Shown one piece after another: positions 15,447-25,438 of a DNA stretch of 64,000 nucleotides (its first letter is position 1; each line of letters starts with the position of its first letter). A program made the position numbers and the translations under genes. A model generated the notes under the pieces. The model ran no database searches. It was given only the letters and a program-made list of their open reading frames with translations, and was not told the origin of the DNA. Source of the DNA: Nocardioides sp. InS609-2 (GTDB lineage Bacteria > Actinomycetota > Actinomycetes > Propionibacteriales > Nocardioidaceae); contig NZ_CP060034.1 of the NCBI RefSeq assembly GCF_023208195.1, positions 558,001 through 622,000 of the forward strand. Reading direction: 5' to 3'.

Positions 15447-16651
15447 CAGAAGTGCTTCCCGATGACGTTCTTGGCGAGCTCCGCCTCCACAGTGGCGACG
15501 AGCCGCTCCTCGATCTCCGCCACGCCGATCTTGCGGATCAGGTCGTTGAAGAAGCCGAGCACGACCAGGCGGCGAGCCTCGTCCTCCTCGATCCCGCGGG
15601 AGCGGAGGTAGAAGAGCTGGTTGTCGTCGAACCGGCCGGTGGCCGACGCGTGGCCGGCGCCCGCGATCTCGCCGGTCTCGATCTCGAGGTTGGGCACCGA
15701 GTCGGCCTGGCAGCCGTCGGTGAGCACCAGGTTGCGGTTCTCCTCGTAGGTCTCGATGCCTTCGGCGACCTTGCGGATCAGCACGTTGCCGACCCACACG
15801 GTGTGCGCCTTCTGGCCCTGCAGCGCGCCCTTGTAGGACACGTTGCTCTTGGTGTGCGGCGCGTTGTGGTCGGCGAAGAGCCGGTGCTCGATGTGCTGAC
15901 CGGCGTCGGCGAAGTAGAGGCCGAGCAGCTCCGCGGAGCCGCCGGGGCCGTCGTACGTCACGTTGGCATCCATGCGTACGACGTCGCCGCCGAACGAGAT
16001 GGCCGCGTGCTTGTACAACGCGTCGCGACCCACGACCGCCTGCGTGTGCGTGAGGTGCACGGCGTCGTCGGCCCAGTCCTGGATCGACACGACCGTCACC
16101 TGCGCACCGTCACCGACCTGCACCTCCACGACCTGCGCCAGCGCGGCGCTGCCGGTGTGGTTGAGCACGACGGTGGCCCGCGAGTGTCGGCCGAAGCGCA
16201 GCGCCACGTGGCCGGCCTCGGTGTTGGTGGCGTCGCCGCCGCTGAGTTCGACGATGACCGGCTCGGTCACGTCGGCGTCGGCGGGTACGTCGACCAGCAG
16301 GGTGCTGGGCACCTCGGCCAGCACGCGCGCGGCGAAGCGACTGTCGGGCACGAGCCCGCTGATGCCGCGCAGGCCACGGGCCTCGTCGCCCTCGACCGTC
16401 GCGACCCGGAGACCCTCGGGGGCGTTCCAGGTGCACGCTGTCGTGCTGGCGTTGAAGACGGCCTCGCCGTGCAGGTCACGCAGTCGCTTGAGCGGTGAGA
16501 ACCGCCAGGTCTCTTCGCGTCCCGTCGGCACCGGGTGGTCGGAGACGTCGAAGGACCCCTCCGGGTGCAGGTGCGACTCGACCTTCGACGACCCCGTCGT
16601 GTCTTGGGTCATCTCCAGTGCGTCGCGGACGCTCTCAACAGTCGCCGTCAT
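15446..16651 (-). CDS. sufD: SufD scaffold subunit
   Basis: 401 residues of the SufB/SufD beta-helix family. Hallmarks are [20 protein letters not shown] and [20 protein letters not shown] in the C-terminal half, and [19 protein letters not shown] at the end. It pairs with SufB to hold the nascent cluster. Its start overlaps the end of sufB by 4 bp. Confidence 0.95.
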   Translation of the reverse strand: MTATVESVRDALEMTQDTTGSSKVESHLHPEGSFDVSDHPVPTGREETWRFSPLKRLRDLHGEAVFNASTTACTWNAPEGLRVATVEGDEARGLRGISGLVPDSRFAARVLAEVPSTLLVDVPADADVTEPVIVELSGGDATNTEAGHVALRFGRHSRATVVLNHTGSAALAQVVEVQVGDGAQVTVVSIQDWADDAVHLTHTQAVVGRDALYKHAAISFGGDVVRMDANVTYDGPGGSAELLGLYFADAGQHIEHRLFADHNAPHTKSNVSYKGALQGQKAHTVWVGNVLIRKVAEGIETYEENRNLVLTDGCQADSVPNLEIETGEIAGAGHASATGRFDDNQLFYLRSRGIEEDEARRLVVLGFFNDLIRKIGVAEIEERLVATVEAELAKNVIGKHF

Positions 16652-18066
16652 CCGACAGCACCCTCCATCTGCAGTTCGATCAGTCGGTTGAGCTCCAGGG
16701 CGTACTCCATAGGCAGCTCCTTGGCGATCGGCTCGACGAAGCCGCGCACGATCATCGCCATCGCCTCGTCCTGCTCCATGCCGCGCGACATGAGGTAGAA
16801 GAGCTGGTCATCGGAGACCTTCGAGACGCTCGCCTCGTGGCCCATGGACACGTCGTCCTCGCGGATGTCGACGTACGGGTAGGTGTCGCTGCGGCTGATC
16901 TGGTCGACCAGCAGCGCGTCACACAGCACGTTGGACTTCGAGCCGTGCGCGCCCTCGTTGATCTGGATCAGCCCGCGGTACGACGTCCGGCCGCCGCCGC
17001 GCGCGACGGACTTGGACAAGATGGAGCTGGACGTGTTGGGCGCCGCGTGCACCATCTTGGCGCCGGCGTCCTGGTGCTGGCCCTCGCCCGCGAACGCGAT
17101 CGAGAGCGTCTCCCCCTTGGCGTGCTCGCCCATCAGGTAGATGGCGGGGTACTTCATCGTCACCTTGGATCCGATGTTGCCGTCGACCCACTCCATCGTG
17201 GCGCCGGCCTCGCACGTGGCGCGCTTGGTCACGAGGTTGTAGACGTTGTTCGACCAGTTCTGGATGGTCGTGTAGCGGCAGCGGCCGCCCTTCTTCACGA
17301 TGATCTCCACGACTGCGGAGTGCAGCGAGTCCGACGAGTAGATCGGCGCGGTGCAGCCCTCGACGTAGTGCACGTAGGCGTCCTCGTCGACGATGATCAG
17401 CGTGCGCTCGAACTGGCCCATGTTCTCGGTGTTGATGCGGAAGTAGGCCTGCAGCGGGATGTCGACGTGCACACCCTTCGGCACGTAGATGAACGACCCG
17501 CCCGACCACACCGAGGTGTTGAGCGCGGCGAACTTGTTGTCGCCGACCGGGATGACCGTGCCGAAGTACTCCTGGAACAGCTCGGGCTGCTCGCGGAGCG
17601 CGGTGTCGGTGTCGAGGAAGAGGACGCCCTGCTCCTCGAGGTCCTCACGGATCGAGTGGTAGACGACCTCCGACTCGTACTGGGCCGCGACGCCCGCGAC
17701 GAGGCGCTGCTTCTCGGCCTCGGGGATGCCGAGACGGTCGTAGGTGTTCTTGATGTCCTCGGGCAGGTCCTCCCACGAAGTGGCCTGCTTCTCGCTGGAG
17801 CGGACGAAGTACTTGATGTTGTCGAAGTCGATCGTCGACAGGTCGGAGCCCCAGGTCGGCATCGGCTTGCGGTGGAAGAGCTTGAGGCCCTTCAGACGCA
17901 GGTCGAGCATCCACTGCGGCTCGTCCTTCTTGCCGGAGATGTCGCGTACGACGTCCTCGTTGAGTCCACGCTTCGCGGTCGCGCCCGCGTCATCGCTGTC
18001 GCTCCAGCCGAACTGGTAACGGCCGATGCCCTTCAGTTCGGGGTTGAGCTCTTCGATGGAGGTCAT
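16648..18066 (-). CDS. sufB: SufB scaffold subunit
   Basis: 472 residues from ATG 18066 ([17 protein letters not shown]), the start typical of actinobacterial SufB. The frame is open further upstream but overlaps sufR. Features are [39 protein letters not shown] with the conserved Cys, and [20 protein letters not shown]. SufB is the main assembly subunit of the SufBC2D complex. It overlaps sufR by 4 bp. Confidence 0.96.
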   Translation of the reverse strand: MTSIEELNPELKGIGRYQFGWSDSDDAGATAKRGLNEDVVRDISGKKDEPQWMLDLRLKGLKLFHRKPMPTWGSDLSTIDFDNIKYFVRSSEKQATSWEDLPEDIKNTYDRLGIPEAEKQRLVAGVAAQYESEVVYHSIREDLEEQGVLFLDTDTALREQPELFQEYFGTVIPVGDNKFAALNTSVWSGGSFIYVPKGVHVDIPLQAYFRINTENMGQFERTLIIVDEDAYVHYVEGCTAPIYSSDSLHSAVVEIIVKKGGRCRYTTIQNWSNNVYNLVTKRATCEAGATMEWVDGNIGSKVTMKYPAIYLMGEHAKGETLSIAFAGEGQHQDAGAKMVHAAPNTSSSILSKSVARGGGRTSYRGLIQINEGAHGSKSNVLCDALLVDQISRSDTYPYVDIREDDVSMGHEASVSKVSDDQLFYLMSRGMEQDEAMAMIVRGFVEPIAKELPMEYALELNRLIELQMEGAVG

Positions 18067-18746
18067 CGCTTCTCCTTCTCGGTTGAAACACTCGGGATGC
18101 AGGTCGTGCACACGCCGTCGCCGTGGGCGATCGTGGCTAGCCGCTGGACGTGGGTGCCGAGCACGCGGCCGATGGCCTCGGTCTCGGCTTCGCACAGCTG
18201 CGGAAACTCATGGGCGACGTGGGAGACCGGGCAGTGCTGCTGGCACAGCTGCTCCCCAGATCCTGGGCCAACGACGGGAAGCTCACGGATGGTGGCCGCG
18301 TAGCCACCGGTGGTGAGCACCTGGGCCAGCGCGTGCGCCGGCGACAGGTCGGGCTGGTCGGCGAGCAGTCGCTCGCAGTCGCGCTCGATGAAGGCCACCC
18401 GGCGACGGGCGAACTCCATCACGGCGTCGTCGCCCGCGGCCTCGGCGAGGTAGCGCAGGGCGTCGAGCGCCAGGTCGTCGTACTGCTGGTCGAACTCGTC
18501 GCGGCCGTCATCGGTCAGTGCGAACACCTTGGCCGGTCGACCGCGCCCGCGTGCGCCGTAGATGCGCTGCTCGGCGGCCGTGACCGCACCCTCCTCGACC
18601 AGGTGGTCGAGGTGGCGGCGCACGGCGGCCGGAGTCAGGTCGAGACGCTCGGCCAGGGCGGCTGCGGTGGAGGGTCCGTTGTCCAGGATCGACCGTGCCA
18701 CGCGCTGGCGCGTCGGCTCGTCCTGGTGTCGTTCCACGAATTCCAC
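18063..18746 (-). CDS. sufR: SufR, Fe-S-responsive repressor of the suf operon
   Basis: 227 residues. An N-terminal winged helix ([20 protein letters not shown]) is followed by a dimerisation region. The C-terminal half is Cys-rich ([14 protein letters not shown], then C in PQLCEAE, and a terminal CTTC), which can hold an Fe-S cluster as in known SufR proteins. It heads the operon, so its product probably represses suf when clusters are plentiful. GTG 18746 is used. An IdeR-like box lies upstream at 18779. Confidence 0.93.
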   Translation of the reverse strand: MEFVERHQDEPTRQRVARSILDNGPSTAAALAERLDLTPAAVRRHLDHLVEEGAVTAAEQRIYGARGRGRPAKVFALTDDGRDEFDQQYDDLALDALRYLAEAAGDDAVMEFARRRVAFIERDCERLLADQPDLSPAHALAQVLTTGGYAATIRELPVVGPGSGEQLCQQHCPVSHVAHEFPQLCEAETEAIGRVLGTHVQRLATIAHGDGVCTTCIPSVSTEKEKR

Positions 18747-18778
18747 AACATCAGTGTGCCGTTAATGATTCCGAGGAT

Positions 18779-18797
18779 TCAAGTAAGGCTCCCCTCA
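18779..18797. promoter_or_regulatory. Candidate iron box (IdeR/DtxR type) upstream of sufR
   Basis: The 19-mer TCAAGTAAGGCTCCCCTCA matches the actinobacterial iron box TTAGGTTAGGCTCACCTAA at 14 of 19 positions by eye, including the central TAAGGCT half. It lies 33 bp upstream of the sufR start, between that gene and the end of the ABC permease gene. Iron control of suf would make sense, but the match is imperfect. Confidence 0.4.
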
Positions 18798-18810
18798 CCT
18801 GATCGGGCCC

Positions 18811-19641
18811 TCAGGTCGCCGTACGCCGCTGGAACGCACGCAGGGCCAGCGGAGCAAGCACGGCGATGAGCACGACCGTCCAGACCAGCGTGGTGAGCAC
18901 CGGGTGCTGGAGGGGCAGGGCTGCGTCGTCGGGCGCGGGCAGGGCGTTGCCCCACAGCTCGCGGACGGCCTGCACGAGCGACGAGATGGGGTTCCACTCG
19001 GCGATGGTGCGTAGCACCGCGGGCATGTTGTCGGTCGGCGCGAACGTGTTGGCCAGGAACGTGATCGGGAACATGGTGGCGAACATCAACCCGTTGACCG
19101 CCTCGACCGAACGCATGGCCGAGCCGACGAGGATACCGAGCCAGATCATCGCGAAGCCCCACAGGAGCAGCAGCAGGTAGGCCAGCACGGCGTCGAAGAA
19201 GCTGCCCCGGATGCGCCAGCCGATGGCCAGTCCCGTGAAGGACATGATCACGATGCCGATGCTGGAGTGCAGCAGGCTGGAGATGCTGCGCCCGACCAGC
19301 ACAGCGGCGGGGTTGATGGGAAGGGAGCGCATCCGGTCGACGATGCCCTTGTCGATGTCGGCCGTGAGACCCACGGCCACGATGAACGACGCGAACGCGA
19401 TCGTCTGGCCCATGATCCCGGCCATCAGCCACTCGCGGTAGCCCGCCGGCGAACCGGCCACGGCGATGGAGCCGCCGAAGACGAAGGCGAACAGCAGCAC
19501 AAACATCACCGGCTGGATGGTGACGTCGAGCAGCATCTCGGGCATCCGCTTGATGTGGATGAGATTGCGCCGGGTGATCGTCAGCGACTGGCGCAGCAGC
19601 CCGGTGTCGCGGATCTCGGGGCGTTCGATCTGGGTGGTCAC
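18811..19641 (-). CDS. ABC-2 type exporter permease (DrrB-like)
   Basis: 276 residues with six predicted membrane segments and the ABC-2 permease layout: cytoplasmic N-terminus with LTITRRNLIHIKRMPEMLLD, then VTIQPVMFVLLFAFVFGGS, and NGLMFATMFPITFLANTFAP near the C-terminal third. This is the DrrB family of daunorubicin-type exporters. It overlaps its ATPase gene by 4 bp and forms an efflux pump of unknown substrate with it. Confidence 0.9.
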   Translation of the reverse strand: MTTQIERPEIRDTGLLRQSLTITRRNLIHIKRMPEMLLDVTIQPVMFVLLFAFVFGGSIAVAGSPAGYREWLMAGIMGQTIAFASFIVAVGLTADIDKGIVDRMRSLPINPAAVLVGRSISSLLHSSIGIVIMSFTGLAIGWRIRGSFFDAVLAYLLLLLWGFAMIWLGILVGSAMRSVEAVNGLMFATMFPITFLANTFAPTDNMPAVLRTIAEWNPISSLVQAVRELWGNALPAPDDAALPLQHPVLTTLVWTVVLIAVLAPLALRAFQRRTAT

Positions 19642-20642
19642 GAGGCGACCTCCTCGGTCTGCTCGGTGGTCTCCTCGGCGCGGTGGCCGGTGAGGCGGAG
19701 GAAGACGTCGTCGAGACTCGGCCGCTTCAGCCCGAGGTCGTCGAGCTCGATGTCGCTGTCGTCGAAGATGCCGGCGATCCGGGTCATGGCCCGCAGGCCG
19801 TCGGCCGGTGCCGTGAGCTGACGGGCGCCCTCGTCGATGTGCACCTCGTCGACCACCTGACGCAACAGCACCTCAGCCCGGGGCAGGTCGGAGGCGTCGG
19901 AGACGGTCACCACGACAGCCGACTGCCCGGAGCGGTTCTTGAGCTCGAACGCGGTGCCCTGCTCGATGACCAAGCCATGGTCGATCACCACGATCTGGTC
20001 GGCCAGCTGGTCGGCCTCCTCGAGATACTGCGTCGTGAGCAGCAGAGTGGTCCCGTCGCGAACCAGCCCGCGCAGCACGTCCCACAGCTCGACCCGGCTG
20101 CGGGGGTCGAGGCCGGTGGTCGGTTCGTCGAGGAACAGCACCGGCGGGGTCGCCACCAGGCTGACGGCGAGGTCGAGCCGGCGACGCATGCCGCCGGAGT
20201 AGGTCTTGACGATGCGGTCACCGGCGTCGGTGAGCGAGAAGCGCTCGAGCAGGTCGTCGCCCGCGCGCTTGATGTAGCTCGACGACAGGCCGTAGAGCCC
20301 GCCGATGAGGCGGATGTTCTCGCGCCCCGTCAACAGCTCGTCGACGGTCGCGGCCTGACCGGTCAGCCCCATGCTGCGGCGTACGGCGCGGGGATCCTGG
20401 ATGACGTCGTGACCGGCGACGCGGGCGGTGCCACTCGTGGGCTTCGAGAGCGTCGTCATCATGCGCACGGTGGTGGTCTTGCCGGCACCGTTAGGCCCCA
20501 AAAGGCCCAGCACGCTGCCCTCGGGCACCGAGAAGCTGACCCCGTCGACCGCCACCTTGTCGTCGAAGTGTTTGACAAGGTTGTCGGCCTCGATGGCCGG
20601 GGTGGGAGTCATGGTCGCGAGCGTAGGGGTGGCCACCGACAT
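19638..20642 (-). CDS. ABC exporter ATP-binding protein (DrrA-like)
   Basis: 334 residues. Walker A is GLLGPNGAGKTTTVRM, the signature TYSGGMRRRLDLA and Walker [16 protein letters not shown], followed by the C-terminal regulatory extension of DrrA-type ATPases. ATG 20642 is the longest start. ATG 20612 (MTPTPAIEADNL) is as likely and leaves more room for a promoter towards the divergent gene at 20671. It works with the permease at 18811. Confidence 0.92.
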   Translation of the reverse strand: MSVATPTLATMTPTPAIEADNLVKHFDDKVAVDGVSFSVPEGSVLGLLGPNGAGKTTTVRMMTTLSKPTSGTARVAGHDVIQDPRAVRRSMGLTGQAATVDELLTGRENIRLIGGLYGLSSSYIKRAGDDLLERFSLTDAGDRIVKTYSGGMRRRLDLAVSLVATPPVLFLDEPTTGLDPRSRVELWDVLRGLVRDGTTLLLTTQYLEEADQLADQIVVIDHGLVIEQGTAFELKNRSGQSAVVVTVSDASDLPRAEVLLRQVVDEVHIDEGARQLTAPADGLRAMTRIAGIFDDSDIELDDLGLKRPSLDDVFLRLTGHRAEETTEQTEEVAS

Positions 20643-20670
20643 TGCGGAACCGGATTACTACACTCACCGC

Positions 20671-21618
20671 GTGCCTGACCGCCCGTCCGACCTCGCCGTC
20701 AGTGTCGACGGTCTGGTCATGCGGTACGGCGACAAGGTTGCCGTCGACGGTCTGACCATGGGCGTCGAGCGGGGCACGATAACGGCCGTCCTTGGGCCGA
20801 ACGGCGCCGGCAAGACGACCACCCTGGAGACGTGCGAGGGCTACCGCACACCGCAGCAGGGCAGCGTCACGGTGCTGGGCCTCGACCCGCGTCGCGACCG
20901 GCGCGAGCTGCTGCCCCGCCTCGGCGTGATGCTGCAGGGCGCCGGCGCCTGGTCGGGCGCCCGGGCGATGGAGATGCTGCACCACATCGCGAGCCTGCAC
21001 GCACATCCCCACGACGTCGACGCGCTGGCCGAACGGCTCGGTCTCGGCGAGTGCGGCAGGACGCCGTACCGGCGTCTCTCCGGCGGGCAGCAGCAGCGTC
21101 TCGGGCTGGCGATGGCGGTGGTCGGGCGCCCCGAGCTGGTGTTCGTCGACGAGCCCACCGCCGGGATGGACCCACACGCCCGGCGCGCGACGTGGGAGCT
21201 GCTCACCGACCTCCGCGCCGCCGGGGCGACCGTGGTGCTGACCACTCACCTGATGGACGAGGCAGAGCGCCTCGCCGATCGCATCCACATCATCGACCAC
21301 GGAAGGCTGCTCATCTCGGGCACGCCGCTCGAGCTGACCCGAGGCGGCGGCGGCAACGCCACCATCCGCCTGGTCGTCACCCGCCCGTTCCCCGAAGGTG
21401 CGCCCGAGTCTCTGGGTGCCGCGCTCGGACCGAACGCCGTCGTCACCCAGCTCGACGAGTTCAGCCTGGTCGTCACCGGCCCCGCCGACTCGACCACCCT
21501 CGGCATCGTGTCGCGCTGGTGCGAGCAGCACGACGTGCTGCCCGAGTCGCTGACCCTGGGCCAGCGCAACCTCGAGGACGTCTTCGTCGAGCTGACCGGT
21601 CGGGGGCTGCGCCCGTGA
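20671..21618 (+). CDS. ABC transporter ATP-binding protein
   Basis: 315 residues from GTG 20671 (VPDRPSDLAVSVDGLVMRYG). Walker A is VLGPNGAGKTTTLETCEG, the signature LSGGQQQRLGLAMA and Walker B LVFVDEPTAGMDPHARRA. No ribosome-binding site precedes the GTG, and a TACTACACT stretch lies 12 to 20 bp upstream, so the mRNA may be nearly leaderless. It overlaps the permease by 4 bp (GTGA). The set lies between suf and ctaA. From memory this order is common in actinobacteria, so a link to haem or cytochrome biogenesis is possible but unproven. Confidence 0.9.
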   Translation: MPDRPSDLAVSVDGLVMRYGDKVAVDGLTMGVERGTITAVLGPNGAGKTTTLETCEGYRTPQQGSVTVLGLDPRRDRRELLPRLGVMLQGAGAWSGARAMEMLHHIASLHAHPHDVDALAERLGLGECGRTPYRRLSGGQQQRLGLAMAVVGRPELVFVDEPTAGMDPHARRATWELLTDLRAAGATVVLTTHLMDEAERLADRIHIIDHGRLLISGTPLELTRGGGGNATIRLVVTRPFPEGAPESLGAALGPNAVVTQLDEFSLVVTGPADSTTLGIVSRWCEQHDVLPESLTLGQRNLEDVFVELTGRGLRP

Positions 21619-22394
21619 GCCTGGACCTGACCCCCTCACCCGGTGCGGCACCGCTGCGTCGGCAGGTGTTCTCGCAGGCACGCATGGAGGCGCGGCTGAT
21701 GCTGCGCAACGGCGAGCAGCTGCTGCTGGCCGTGGTCATCCCGCTGCTCGTGCTCATCGGTGGGGTGCTGGCCGTCGACCGGGTCGGCCTCGACCTCGAC
21801 CACCGGCCGATCGACGTACTCACCCCGGGTGTGCTGGCGCTGGCCGTGATGTCGACGGCGTTCACGTCGCTGGCGATCGCGACCGGCTTCGAGCGCAGGT
21901 ACGGCGTGATCAAGCGCCTCGGCGCCTCCCCGCTCCCCCGGCACGGCCTGCTGCTCGGCAAGATCCTCGCGCTCCTGGTCGTCGAGGGGTTGCAGGTCGT
22001 GGTGATCGTGGTCGCTGCCACGCTGCTCGACTGGCAGCCGTCGTCCGCTGGTGTCTTGGATGTCGCCCCACCCGCTGCGCTGGCGATGCTGCTCGGCACC
22101 GCCGCCTTCGCATCGCTCGGGCTGTTCGTCGCCGGGGTGCTGCGGGCAGAGGCCACGCTCGCGGCCGCCAACCTCGTCTACCTGCTGCTGATGGCCGGCG
22201 GCGCGGTGGTCATCCCCGCCACGTCGTACGGCGGCTTCGGCCAGGTCGCCGAGTGGCTGCCGAGTGGCGCGCTGGGCGAGGCGATGCGGGCCGCCCTGAT
22301 CGACGGCGCCCTGGACGGCCGGGCGATGATCGTGCTGCTCGCCTGGACGGCCGTCGGCACAGTCCTGACCGCGACCACCTTCTCCTGGGAGTGA
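21615..22394 (+). CDS. ABC-2 type permease
   Basis: 259 residues with six hydrophobic segments. It starts VSLDLTPSPGAAP, then QARMEARLMLRNGEQLLLAV leads into the first segment. FERRYGVIKRLGASPLPRH is the conserved cytoplasmic coupling loop of ABC-2 permeases. GTG 21615 overlaps the ATPase stop. It lies 4 bp before ctaA, so all three genes probably form one operon. Confidence 0.88.
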   Translation: MSLDLTPSPGAAPLRRQVFSQARMEARLMLRNGEQLLLAVVIPLLVLIGGVLAVDRVGLDLDHRPIDVLTPGVLALAVMSTAFTSLAIATGFERRYGVIKRLGASPLPRHGLLLGKILALLVVEGLQVVVIVVAATLLDWQPSSAGVLDVAPPAALAMLLGTAAFASLGLFVAGVLRAEATLAAANLVYLLLMAGGAVVIPATSYGGFGQVAEWLPSGALGEAMRAALIDGALDGRAMIVLLAWTAVGTVLTATTFSWE

Positions 22395-22398
22395 CGCA

Positions 22399-23304
22399 GT
22401 GCCAGCCCTGATCGACCGTCTCGCCAGGCCGCTGGCGCGCTTCCTGTGGCCGCTGGCCGTGGCGAACCTGGTGGTCAACATCGGCATCGTCGTCACGGGT
22501 GGCGCCGTCCGGCTGACCGGCTCCGGCCTGGGCTGCCCGACGTGGCCGAAGTGCACCGAGGGGTCCTACGTCCCGCACGGCGAGCTGGGCATCAACGGCG
22601 CCATCGAGTTCGGCAACCGGATGCTCACCTGGGTGCTCGTCGCGGTCGCGATCCTGTGCCTGCTGTCGGCGATCGGAGCCGGGCACCGGCGTGCGGTCCG
22701 GCTCTCGACACTCGTGGCTCTCGGCATCCCGGCCCAGGCCCTCCTCGGCGGCGTCACCGTCCTCACCGAGCTCAACCCGTGGATCGTCTCGCTCCACCTG
22801 ATGGTGTCGATGGCGATCATCGGGGTCTGCGTGGTCCTGGTCGACGCGTTGCGGGGGCCGGGGCGCAGAGCTGCCGACACCCGCACCGCCAGGCTGGGCT
22901 GGCTGGTGTTCGCCACCGCATGGGTCGTGCTCTATCTCGGCACGGTCGTGACGGGCAGCGGTCCGCACAGCGGCGACACCGACTCGCGTCGTACCGGACT
23001 CGACCCGCAGGTGCTGTCGCACGTGCACGCGTCAGCTGTCTACGTTCTGGTGGCGCTCACCATCGGCCTGCTCGCGCTGGCCCACCGCACCAGCGACGAA
23101 CGCGTGTCACGCGCCGCCGGGCTGCTGCTGGTGATCGAGCTGGCGCAGGGCCTGGTCGGGTTCGCGCAGTACTCCCTCGACCTGCCCGAGGCGCTGGTCG
23201 CCCTCCACATGCTCGGCGCGGCCGTACTGTCGGCCAGCGTCACGTGGGCGGTGCTCTCCGCGCGCTGGCGCAGCGTCAAACCGACCGTCCTCAGTCGGCC
23301 CTGA
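22399..23304 (+). CDS. ctaA: CtaA, haem A synthase (COX15/CtaA family)
   Basis: 301 residues with eight membrane segments. It has the motif VRLTGSGLGCPTWPKC near residues 36-51, the acidic IEFGNRMLTW, and His-bearing helices SLHLMVS, SHVHASAVY and ALHMLGAA that can ligate haem. It converts haem O to haem A for the aa3 oxidase in the membrane. The 3' end overlaps the convergent glycoside hydrolase gene by 14 bp. CtaB, the preceding step, is encoded at 25439. Confidence 0.93.
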   Translation: MPALIDRLARPLARFLWPLAVANLVVNIGIVVTGGAVRLTGSGLGCPTWPKCTEGSYVPHGELGINGAIEFGNRMLTWVLVAVAILCLLSAIGAGHRRAVRLSTLVALGIPAQALLGGVTVLTELNPWIVSLHLMVSMAIIGVCVVLVDALRGPGRRAADTRTARLGWLVFATAWVVLYLGTVVTGSGPHSGDTDSRRTGLDPQVLSHVHASAVYVLVALTIGLLALAHRTSDERVSRAAGLLLVIELAQGLVGFAQYSLDLPEALVALHMLGAAVLSASVTWAVLSARWRSVKPTVLSRP

Positions 23305-24491
23305 CGGCGTCGACCCGTTGTGACCAGGCCACGAGTGCATCGTAGGTCTGGGTCGGGCGGAGCGCCGGGTCGAGCATGGTCCAGGCCGCCGGTGCGCCGG
23401 CGGTCGGATGGAGCTGCCACGACAGGACGAAGACGTACGGCGTGCACGTCGTCGACTCCATGGTCTCGGTGAGGTAGCGGGCGCGGGTCGCGTCGTCGAC
23501 CGGCTGCGACACCGGCCCCGGCGCCGCGGAGTAGCCGAGCTCCCCGATGTAGATGTCCTTCTCACCGTCTCCGTGGTCACCCATCAGGTCGTGCATCCGC
23601 CGGAAGCCCGCGAACGTCTGGTCATACTCACCGAACGGGTAGCGGTCGTAGGAGCCGTTCGGGTCCCCCGCGCTCGGAGGGCGAGTGCCGGTGGAGGGAT
23701 GCAGCCCGCAGCCCGAGCATGTCGAATGGCCGGCGCTCCCCCGGTGAGTCGTCCAGCGCCTGGTAGAGGGCGGTGAGATATCCGAGGTCGTTGTTGCTGA
23801 GGCCACCCGAGATCACCACGACGTCGGGGTCGATGCGCTTGACCACGGGATAGGAAGCCTGGAGCAGCGCGGAGAACGCGCGCGGATCAGGTCCCGACGA
23901 CCAGCGGGTCGCCTCGTTGGGCTCGTCCCAGATCTCCACGTAGTCGACCCGGCCGCGCACGTGCAGCATCACGTCGGAGACGAACACCGACCACGCGGCC
24001 ACCTCCTGGTCGGTGAGCGGCGGGCGCCAGGTGGCGTCCGGTGCCGCGCCGGTGACCGCCCAGGTGGGCATGCCCACCAGTTGGAGACGTACTCGTTTGT
24101 CGGCGGCACCGGCCGCGTCGATGATGCTGTCCAGGGCCCTCCAGTCGTACGACGCGGACGGGTCGGGCCGCAGGGTGCGCCACGAGACCTTCGTGGAGAT
24201 GATCGACGCGCCGGCCCGGTCGGCGAGGTCGACGAGCCGACCGACGGTCCCCTCCGTGAGCAGCCCGCCCAGGTCCACTTCGCGTACGCCGAGATCGACG
24301 AGCGGCCCGGGCTCCGACCGGGTCGGGGCACAGGACGTCTTCGCGAGCGACGCGGCCGGCTCGATCGAGTCGACCCGGCTGCTCAGGACCATCGACGCGA
24401 GGGCCACGGCGAGGGCACTAATCCCGGCCATGAGCAGCAGCCACTGTGGACGGGCTCGACGCGATGCTCCGGCCTGGGCCGGTGCGGTCAC
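23291..24491 (-). pseudogene. Membrane-anchored glycoside hydrolase, split by a 7-bp duplication
   Basis: From GTG 24491 the protein has an N-terminal membrane anchor (WLLLMAGISALAVALASMV) and a (beta/alpha)8 glycosidase-like domain. VSWRTLRPDPSASYDW and VEIWDEPNEATRW are visible, the latter holding the likely acid/base Glu. Near 23702-23715 the unit CAGCCCG occurs twice in tandem (plus strand) and shifts the frame. The other frame then continues as HPSTGTRPPSAGDPNGSYD, the likely nucleophile strand IYIGELGYSAAPG, and LSWQLHPTAGAP to 23291. Removing one 7-bp copy joins FDMLGL directly to HPSTG. Acid/base and nucleophile are therefore separated and the product should be inactive unless the duplication reverts. 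The family resembles clan A (GH39/GH5-like). It overlaps the glycosyltransferase by 4 bp. Confidence 0.8.
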
Positions 24492-25249
24492 GAGACGACC
24501 GCAGCCCGAGTGACGGGCACCCGACGCCGCTCCCTGAGCAGAGTCCACAGCACACGCAGGCCCGCGCGTGCGACGTGGAACGCGCCCACACCCTGGCCGT
24601 TCGACACCCCGGTGACGGGCACCTCGGTGATGACCGCCTCAGCAGCGGCGAAACGGCAGTTGATGACCGTCTCGATCTCGAAGCCGTCACCCCACAGCAT
24701 CTCGCCGTGCCGCGGCGCGGGCAGCTCGTGGTCGGGCAGGTCGAGCATCGGCGCCAGGTCGGCCCAGAAGGCGTTGTAGCCGTAGCAGAGATCGCTGAGC
24801 TCCTTGCCCAGCACCCGGCTCGTGATGCCGGCGGGCCACGCGCTGCCCCGGCGGCGTAGTCGGCTGGCCTTCGCGAAGTCGGCGCCATCAACCAGGGCCG
24901 CGACGAACCGCGGGATCTCGTGCGGGTCGGCACTGCCGTTGGCGTCGAACGTCACCACGACGTCGCCGGTGACCTCGGCGAAACCGGCGGCGAGGGCGTT
25001 GCCCTTGCCGTGGCGGCGCTGCCGGATCACCCGGATGTCGGGCATCAACCGGCGAGCGGTTGCAACGGTGCCGTCGACGGACCCGCCGTCGACAAGGATC
25101 ACTTCGTGCACGAATGGTAAAGCAGGTAGCACCAGCTCGAGGTTGCGCGCTTCGTTGAGCGCGGGCACCACGACGCTGACTCGCGGCCGGGTCGGTCGAG
25201 TCGCTGTAGCGACGTTGCCGGCCTCGATCCGTTCGCTCGTCACGGACAT
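24488..25249 (-). CDS. Family 2 glycosyltransferase
   Basis: 253 residues with a GT-A fold. The N-terminal VSVVVPALNEARNLELVLP binds the nucleotide sugar; VDGGSVDGT and VVTFDANGSADP (a DxN/DxD-like metal site) follow, with a C-terminal part of one or two amphipathic stretches. It resembles dolichol-phosphate-mannose-synthase-like transferases. ATG 25249 has a G-rich site (GGGGGGATTCC) just upstream, and an AT-rich element (GTAAAATTTTCAG) lies about 25 bp further. It is coupled by GTGA overlap to the broken glycoside hydrolase, suggesting a former two-gene cell-surface glycan unit. Confidence 0.87.
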   Translation of the reverse strand: MSVTSERIEAGNVATATRPTRPRVSVVVPALNEARNLELVLPALPFVHEVILVDGGSVDGTVATARRLMPDIRVIRQRRHGKGNALAAGFAEVTGDVVVTFDANGSADPHEIPRFVAALVDGADFAKASRLRRRGSAWPAGITSRVLGKELSDLCYGYNAFWADLAPMLDLPDHELPAPRHGEMLWGDGFEIETVINCRFAAAEAVITEVPVTGVSNGQGVGAFHVARAGLRVLWTLLRERRRVPVTRAAVVS

Positions 25250-25393
25250 CTGGAATCCCCCCGGATTCGGTATGTAAAATTTTCAGAACTTGTGCGGCAC
25301 AGACGTCGTGTCCGACATCCCGAGCGTGGAGGTCACGACGACCCGCACAACGAGAGATGCCCGGAGTGGTTACGTCTCAAACATGAAGCTTCC

Positions 25394-25424
25394 ACCCGAC
25401 TAGCCCATTGCCGCCCGGTCGGGT
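25394..25424 (-). terminator. Hairpin downstream of ctaB
   Basis: ACCCGAC (25394-25400) pairs with GTCGGGT (25418-25424), within 15-45 bp of the ctaB stop. It is a plausible terminator, without a clear U-tract. The rest of the 25250-25438 gap shows the AT-rich promoter of the glycosyltransferase and nothing else I can assign. Confidence 0.4.
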
Positions 25425-25438
25425 CTTGGCTGGCGGAG

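Noticed and set aside
25250..25438. Possible tRNA-like stretch between the glycosyltransferase and ctaB
   Set aside because: I could not form acceptor, D and T arms; only a terminator-like hairpin and an AT-rich promoter are supported.
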